Part shown: positions 51,140 through 53,975 of the stretch, piece by piece | Layout of the letters: the number at the start of each line of letters is the position of its first letter | How positions within the stretch are numbered: the stretch's first letter is position 1 | DNA from: Clostridia bacterium | GTDB lineage: Bacteria; Bacillota; Clostridia; Oscillospirales; CAG-382 | Direction: 5' to 3' | Assembly: GCA_017625615.1 (NCBI GenBank) | Contig: JAGAKP010000026.1 | Coordinates: 1 to 53,975, forward strand | DNA length: 53,975 bases | Notes under the pieces: model-generated | What the model saw: only the letters and a program-made list of their open reading frames with translations | Databases searched by the model: none | Told to the model about the DNA's origin: nothing | Position numbers and translations under genes: made by a program

Positions 51140-51793
51140 TTATACCTTCTCGATTACGGAAAATATTTTTTGTATATCTGCTTTTTCTGCTTTGAGGGAA
51201 GCGTGCTTTTCGGGCATTTTTCCAAACACTGCTCTGTAGTGGCATACCGCCGCAACACAGCTTCCCGGATACGAAGGGTGTGAAAGGTCGGGATCGTACA
51301 GCTCGATTTCGGGAAAAGCACGGTTTATTTGGCAAAAGCATTTTCCCACGGGGGATATTTCCGCGCCCGAGGAAGAAGCCGCCTTGATATACGCTTGTGA
51401 AAGACCGTCCGTCATTTCCTCGGAGGACATGGCAAGATCGTCCAGCAGGGGACAGCCCTCTTTTCTTCCCCAAGTGGAATAAAGTATGGTTTTTTGGGGC
51501 TTTACCTCTTGTATAAGCCCCTTTATTCCCCTTTCAAAAAGGGGATAGTCCACGATAGCGAGGTAGCTTTGCTCCTGCAAAAAGAGGATATCGTATTTGT
51601 TTTCGCTGCAAAGAGCGTTTATGGCTTCCTTTTTTTCGTCCCCGTCAATGAGGTTTTCATACAGCTTTCTTCCGCCCTTGGTCACCGCGTCCACCTGCAC
51701 GTCATATCCGTTTTCGGTTGCCAAAGCGCGGAATATTTCGGGCATATCGTAAAAATATGTGTAGCTGTTTCCTATAAAAAGTATCTTTTCCAT
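51140..51793 (-). CDS. SGNH/GDSL-like hydrolase (DUF4886 type)
   Basis: A 217-residue cytosolic protein. FIGNSYTYFYDMP at the N-terminus gives the block-I nucleophile Ser, LFLQEQS the middle block, and YDPDLSHPSYPGSCVAA the Asp-x-x-His pair near residue 170. The DUF4886 group is recognised by FIGNSxT at the very start. No signal peptide. Likely an esterase or acetyl hydrolase; substrate unknown. It lies in the minus-strand operon. Confidence 0.8.
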   Translation of the reverse strand: MEKILFIGNSYTYFYDMPEIFRALATENGYDVQVDAVTKGGRKLYENLIDGDEKKEAINALCSENKYDILFLQEQSYLAIVDYPLFERGIKGLIQEVKPQKTILYSTWGRKEGCPLLDDLAMSSEEMTDGLSQAYIKAASSSGAEISPVGKCFCQINRAFPEIELYDPDLSHPSYPGSCVAAVCHYRAVFGKMPEKHASLKAEKADIQKIFSVIEKV

Positions 51794-51805
51794 TTTCGTG
51801 TTTCC

Positions 51806-52150
51806 TTATTTTATGGGGCAGGTTATCGTTATATTATCAACGATTCTTTCGCTGTATCTGTCGTATTCGCCGTCGCAGTTGGGGTAGTGGTCGATGGTTT
51901 CGGTCACGGGAAACCGCACCGTTATTCCCTTTTTGTTTACAATACAGAAAATAAACCCAAAGCTTTTGTCGCTTTGTGCCTTACCGCTTTGTATTTCGTT
52001 TCCGTCGGTATCAAAAAACACGGCGTTTCCCTGCGCGTCCGCCCGCAAAATAACGTTTTCTTTTTCAAACAAAACAGTTATTTCTTGGTCTATATCGTAT
52101 TTCTTTTCGTAAAGCGTGGTTTTGCTGTTAAAAAGGTGGTCGTATTTCAT
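51806..52150 (-). CDS. Hypothetical protein
   Basis: A 114-residue soluble, probably beta-rich protein (EITVLFEKENVILRADAQGNAVFFDTDGNEI). No recognised domain or signal peptide. Its ATG overlaps the stop of the upstream membrane-protein gene by 4 nt (ATGA), so the two are translationally coupled and may work together. Confidence 0.7.
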   Translation of the reverse strand: MKYDHLFNSKTTLYEKKYDIDQEITVLFEKENVILRADAQGNAVFFDTDGNEIQSGKAQSDKSFGFIFCIVNKKGITVRFPVTETIDHYPNCDGEYDRYSERIVDNITITCPIK

Positions 52151-52836
52151 TTTTCATTATCCTTTCCGTGCTTTTGAATATATCCCTTTGCTCTTTTTCC
52201 CAATCGGAAAAAGGTGTCTCCGCAGGTGAGTACGGACATTATTATTCCGTTTTCTTGGGTAGCGGAAACCGTTATTTCCTCGGGATTAAAGCAATAACAG
52301 CCCAAATCTCTCGAAATATGGGAAAAACCGTGTACTATATTGACGGTTATACGCAGTTCGCCCTCCGCAAAGAAAATGCAAACGTCGCGGTTTTTAAAAT
52401 CATTGCTTGCATCGTAGCACTTGGTAACTATGTAATCGTCCCCAAGCCCGTAATATTCGCGCAACACGGCGGTTGCGCGGTTCAAGGCTTCCTTCCGCTG
52501 TGCGTGTGCGCCCTTTACGGAGGCTTTTTCTATCAGCAAACAAACCAAGGCAGCGATAATAAAGCTCAGCAAAACTGCGCCCAGCCCCAGAAGCGCCGTG
52601 CCTATAAGGGCGGCGATATATAAAAATACGTTTTCCGGGAAGGGGATACGTGTCAGCGCGCAGATCGATACCGCGCTTAACCCCAATCCCACTACAAGCA
52701 AAGCTATTATGGAACAATAGGAAACAAAGGTATTCCATTTTTCAATACGCTTTTCTTTTTTGGAAAGCGACTTTAAATATTCCTTGCGTGCGTTTTTTTC
52801 AAAGCCCTGCAGGTTTTTGTATTTAAAATAGCGCAT
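52147..52836 (-). CDS. Two-TM hypothetical membrane protein
   Basis: A 229-residue protein with a basic N-terminus (to about residue 35), two hydrophobic segments at about 38-63 and 70-100, and a soluble C-terminal domain (about 105-215) with alternating strands (DVCIFFAEGELRITVNIVHGF). Not recognised. AAGGAG precedes the ATG, and just upstream is a solitary TTGCGCCC hairpin of the ACTTCAC type. First gene of the block coupled to the hypothetical protein downstream. Confidence 0.75.
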   Translation of the reverse strand: MRYFKYKNLQGFEKNARKEYLKSLSKKEKRIEKWNTFVSYCSIIALLVVGLGLSAVSICALTRIPFPENVFLYIAALIGTALLGLGAVLLSFIIAALVCLLIEKASVKGAHAQRKEALNRATAVLREYYGLGDDYIVTKCYDASNDFKNRDVCIFFAEGELRITVNIVHGFSHISRDLGCYCFNPEEITVSATQENGIIMSVLTCGDTFFRLGKRAKGYIQKHGKDNEK

Positions 52837-52847
52837 TTTTTCTCCTT

Positions 52848-52872
52848 TTCACTTGCGCCCTGCAGGGCGCAA
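52848..52872 (-). repeat. Solitary hairpin unit S1 before a ribosome site
   Basis: TTCAC followed by TTGCGCCC-TGCA-GGGCGCAA. On the minus strand this reads hairpin, GTGAAAAGGAG, then the start codon of the two-TM protein. It matches the TTGC-type hairpins and TCAC flank of arrays A1-A3. Confidence 0.6.
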
Positions 52873-52920
52873 AATCGGTTTTTGCTCTTTTTCGCCGACG
52901 TGTGAAAGACACCCTTCTGA

Positions 52921-53262
52921 TTACGAGATCACCTTGATTATTTCAATTTTTCCGATAATATGCTTGTTGAAATTTTCAAGTTCCTCCGCGGGTATCCAAA
53001 GCTCTTGATGGTAAGCTCTGCCTACGGTTTGTACCTCAAAGGCTGAAACGTAATTATCTTCAACCTCAAACCTCGTTACGTATCCTATATATCCGGAGCC
53101 TGAGTCCTTCGTGTTCCATTTTCCCGCAATCTCCTCGGCGTATTTCTCGTTCAATACGGGATAGAATATGGGCTGCCAATCAAGTCTTGGCGGGAACCTT
53201 GTGTATCCGCTTTGCTCAATAAGCTCTTTTTCCTTTTCGCCAACGGGTCGATAAAGAATCAT
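52921..53262 (-). CDS. Small protein of the family often labelled ADP-ribosylation/crystallin J1
   Basis: A 113-residue soluble protein starting MILYRPVGEKEKELI, with SGYTRFPPRLDWQPIFYPVLNEKYAEEIA and FEVQTVGRAYHQELWIPAEELENFNKHI. This arrangement is recognised from widespread small bacterial proteins usually annotated ADP-ribosylation/crystallin J1; real activity is not established. Start ATG 53262 is chosen because AAGGAG lies 7 nt upstream; the longer GTG start at 53280 would lie inside the solitary hairpin's flank. Confidence 0.75.
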   Translation of the reverse strand: MILYRPVGEKEKELIEQSGYTRFPPRLDWQPIFYPVLNEKYAEEIAGKWNTKDSGSGYIGYVTRFEVEDNYVSAFEVQTVGRAYHQELWIPAEELENFNKHIIGKIEIIKVIS

Positions 53263-53275
53263 ATTTTTTCTCCTT

Positions 53276-53302
53276 TTCACTTGCCAGCAAGGGCAAACTT
53301 AG
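53276..53302 (-). repeat. Solitary hairpin unit S2 before a ribosome site
   Basis: TTCAC, TTGCC-AGCAAG-GGCAA, then ACTTAG (a degenerate ACTTCAC). On the minus strand it ends GTGAAAAGGAG, the same junction to a ribosome site as unit S1. Confidence 0.5.
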
Positions 53303-53323
53303 TTGTTGAAACTATTGTTTGCA

Positions 53324-53409
53324 GAGACAAACAACACTTTCCACGTGGGGCAAGACTCCAAAAGGTCTTAAAATGCTCGAAAAACGGGGGGTGTAATACC
53401 TTAAAGTCT
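53324..53409. repeat. Intergenic direct repeat R1
   Basis: About 85 nt containing GAGACA, ACACTTTCCACGTGGG, CCAAAAGGT and AAAACGGGGG-TGTAA. An imperfect copy lies exactly 400 nt downstream (R2). Together they bracket the small gene at 53409-53708. Confidence 0.7.
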
Positions 53410-53708
53410 CACTTTTCGATTCGCAGTTTTTTGTGTTCACGGATTTTTTTCACAACTTTATCAGAAAAAGACCAAATATGATACTTGCCTATACCACATT
53501 CATTTGCCAAAAAGAAAACAGTTTTTTCTTTTTCTGTCACAGCGAAAACATACGAAGATGTAGGGCTTGCGCCTTGGATTGTTTTCCCAAAAGATAAGAT
53601 GGTTGGACGGCGCAAACAATTCCATTTAAACTGCATGATTTTCACACCATCAATTTCTAAATCTCCGCCAAGCGGATAGTAGCCTAAATAAATTGCCTTT
53701 GCTAACAC
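53409..53708 (-). CDS. Hypothetical protein
   Basis: A 99-residue soluble protein (MLAKAIYLGYYPLGGDLEIDGVKIMQFKWNCLRRPTILSFGK in full pieces, then a strand-rich middle and a basic C-terminus KVVKKIREHKKLRIEK). Start is GTG 53708 with AAAGGAG about 8 nt upstream. No family recognised. It lies between two copies of an 85-nt intergenic repeat, the upstream copy forming most of its leader. Confidence 0.6.
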   Translation of the reverse strand: MLAKAIYLGYYPLGGDLEIDGVKIMQFKWNCLRRPTILSFGKTIQGASPTSSYVFAVTEKEKTVFFLANECGIGKYHIWSFSDKVVKKIREHKKLRIEK

Positions 53709-53723
53709 AAATTATCTCCTTTC

Positions 53724-53811
53724 GAGACACACGACACTTTCCACGTGGGTCATAAGACCAAAAGGTATAAAAATCGGTCAAAAACGGGGGTTGTAAAGCC
53801 AAAAAGTCCTC
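53724..53811. repeat. Intergenic direct repeat R2
   Basis: Second copy of R1: GAGACA, ACACTTTCCACGTGGG, CCAAAAGGT, AAAACGGGGG-TGTAA, with several changes and small indels in between. From here to the window end no gene is supported. Confidence 0.7.
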
Positions 53812-53975
53812 AAACCATAGGTCAAAAGTAACATTTGTCCCTGATTTTTTAGCCGTTTTCGGAAACATATCATTCAAACATAAATGATAATTTTATTTGA
53901 TTTTTTCTTGCGTAAATATACCTTTAACGGCAAACCGAACTTGATTTTTAAGGCTTGGTGCGGACACGCTTCGAC

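Noticed and set aside
53212..53481. Plus-strand small open frames near the right end
   Set aside because: They run antisense to the two small minus-strand genes and through the direct repeat, with no ribosome sites.
53812..53975. Gene running off the right edge
   Set aside because: Short open stretches exist on the minus strand but none has a recognisable product or start, so none is called.

Overview
The window looks like a chromosomal piece of a spore-forming, anaerobic, Gram-positive Clostridia-type bacterium, probably a gut Oscillospirales/Eubacteriales relative. The evidence is a cotJA-cotJB-cotJC spore-coat operon, an iron-sulfur L-serine ammonia-lyase, a PflA-like radical SAM protein, a YitT membrane protein, strong AGGAGG-type ribosome sites, near-consensus TTGACA/TATAAT promoters and many BspA-like or CxxC-module surface proteins. 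No rRNA, tRNA, CRISPR array or transposase was seen.

Layout. 1-3.2 kb: a TPR/coiled-coil membrane protein (5' end outside the window), a macrodomain-helical fusion and a TerY-like VWA protein. 3.6-10.9 kb: a giant cell-surface protein and a membrane-anchored extracellular tyrosine phosphatase, each with its own promoter and terminator. 11.2-34.7 kb: a Wzx/Wzy-type surface-polysaccharide locus. It opens with bacillosamine-type aminotransferase, phosphoglycosyltransferase and acetyltransferase genes. Next come four glycosyltransferases, an EpsG/Wzy polymerase, a LicD-family phosphotransferase, a secreted phosphodiester glycosidase with wall-binding repeats, a Wzx flippase, a DHH phosphoesterase, a NadM-like nucleotidylyltransferase, a histidine phosphatase and an acyltransferase. 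It closes with capE-capF-capG (UDP-L-FucNAc) and a PglF-like 4,6-dehydratase. The sugar-precursor genes bookend a more AT-rich variable interior. 34.8-37.4 kb: an LRR surface protein, flanked by a duplicated gene tail.

37.5-53.9 kb: cotJ operon, frameshifted CAP-domain lipoprotein, small P-loop kinase, radical SAM protein, secreted metallophosphoesterase, a second LRR surface protein, and a compact minus-strand housekeeping operon (small membrane and hypothetical proteins, SGNH hydrolase, YitT, SdaA, RlmD).

The most unusual feature lies between 39.9 and 47.9 kb. It is a set of arrays of short, sequence-variable hairpins separated by a constant 7-nt linker, either ACTTCAC or ATATCAC. The arrays flank two genes for small four-helix-bundle proteins (23S rRNA intervening-sequence-protein/Avd-like family), and each paralogue sits within its own linker family. 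Hairpin loops read as GNRA or GNA in the orientation where the linker ends in TCAC. This suggests a dedicated hairpin-array/four-helix-protein element that I cannot match to a described system. Solitary units of the same kind sit just upstream of ribosome sites near 52.9 and 53.3 kb.

All assignments come from reading sequence and translations by eye; no database search was run.
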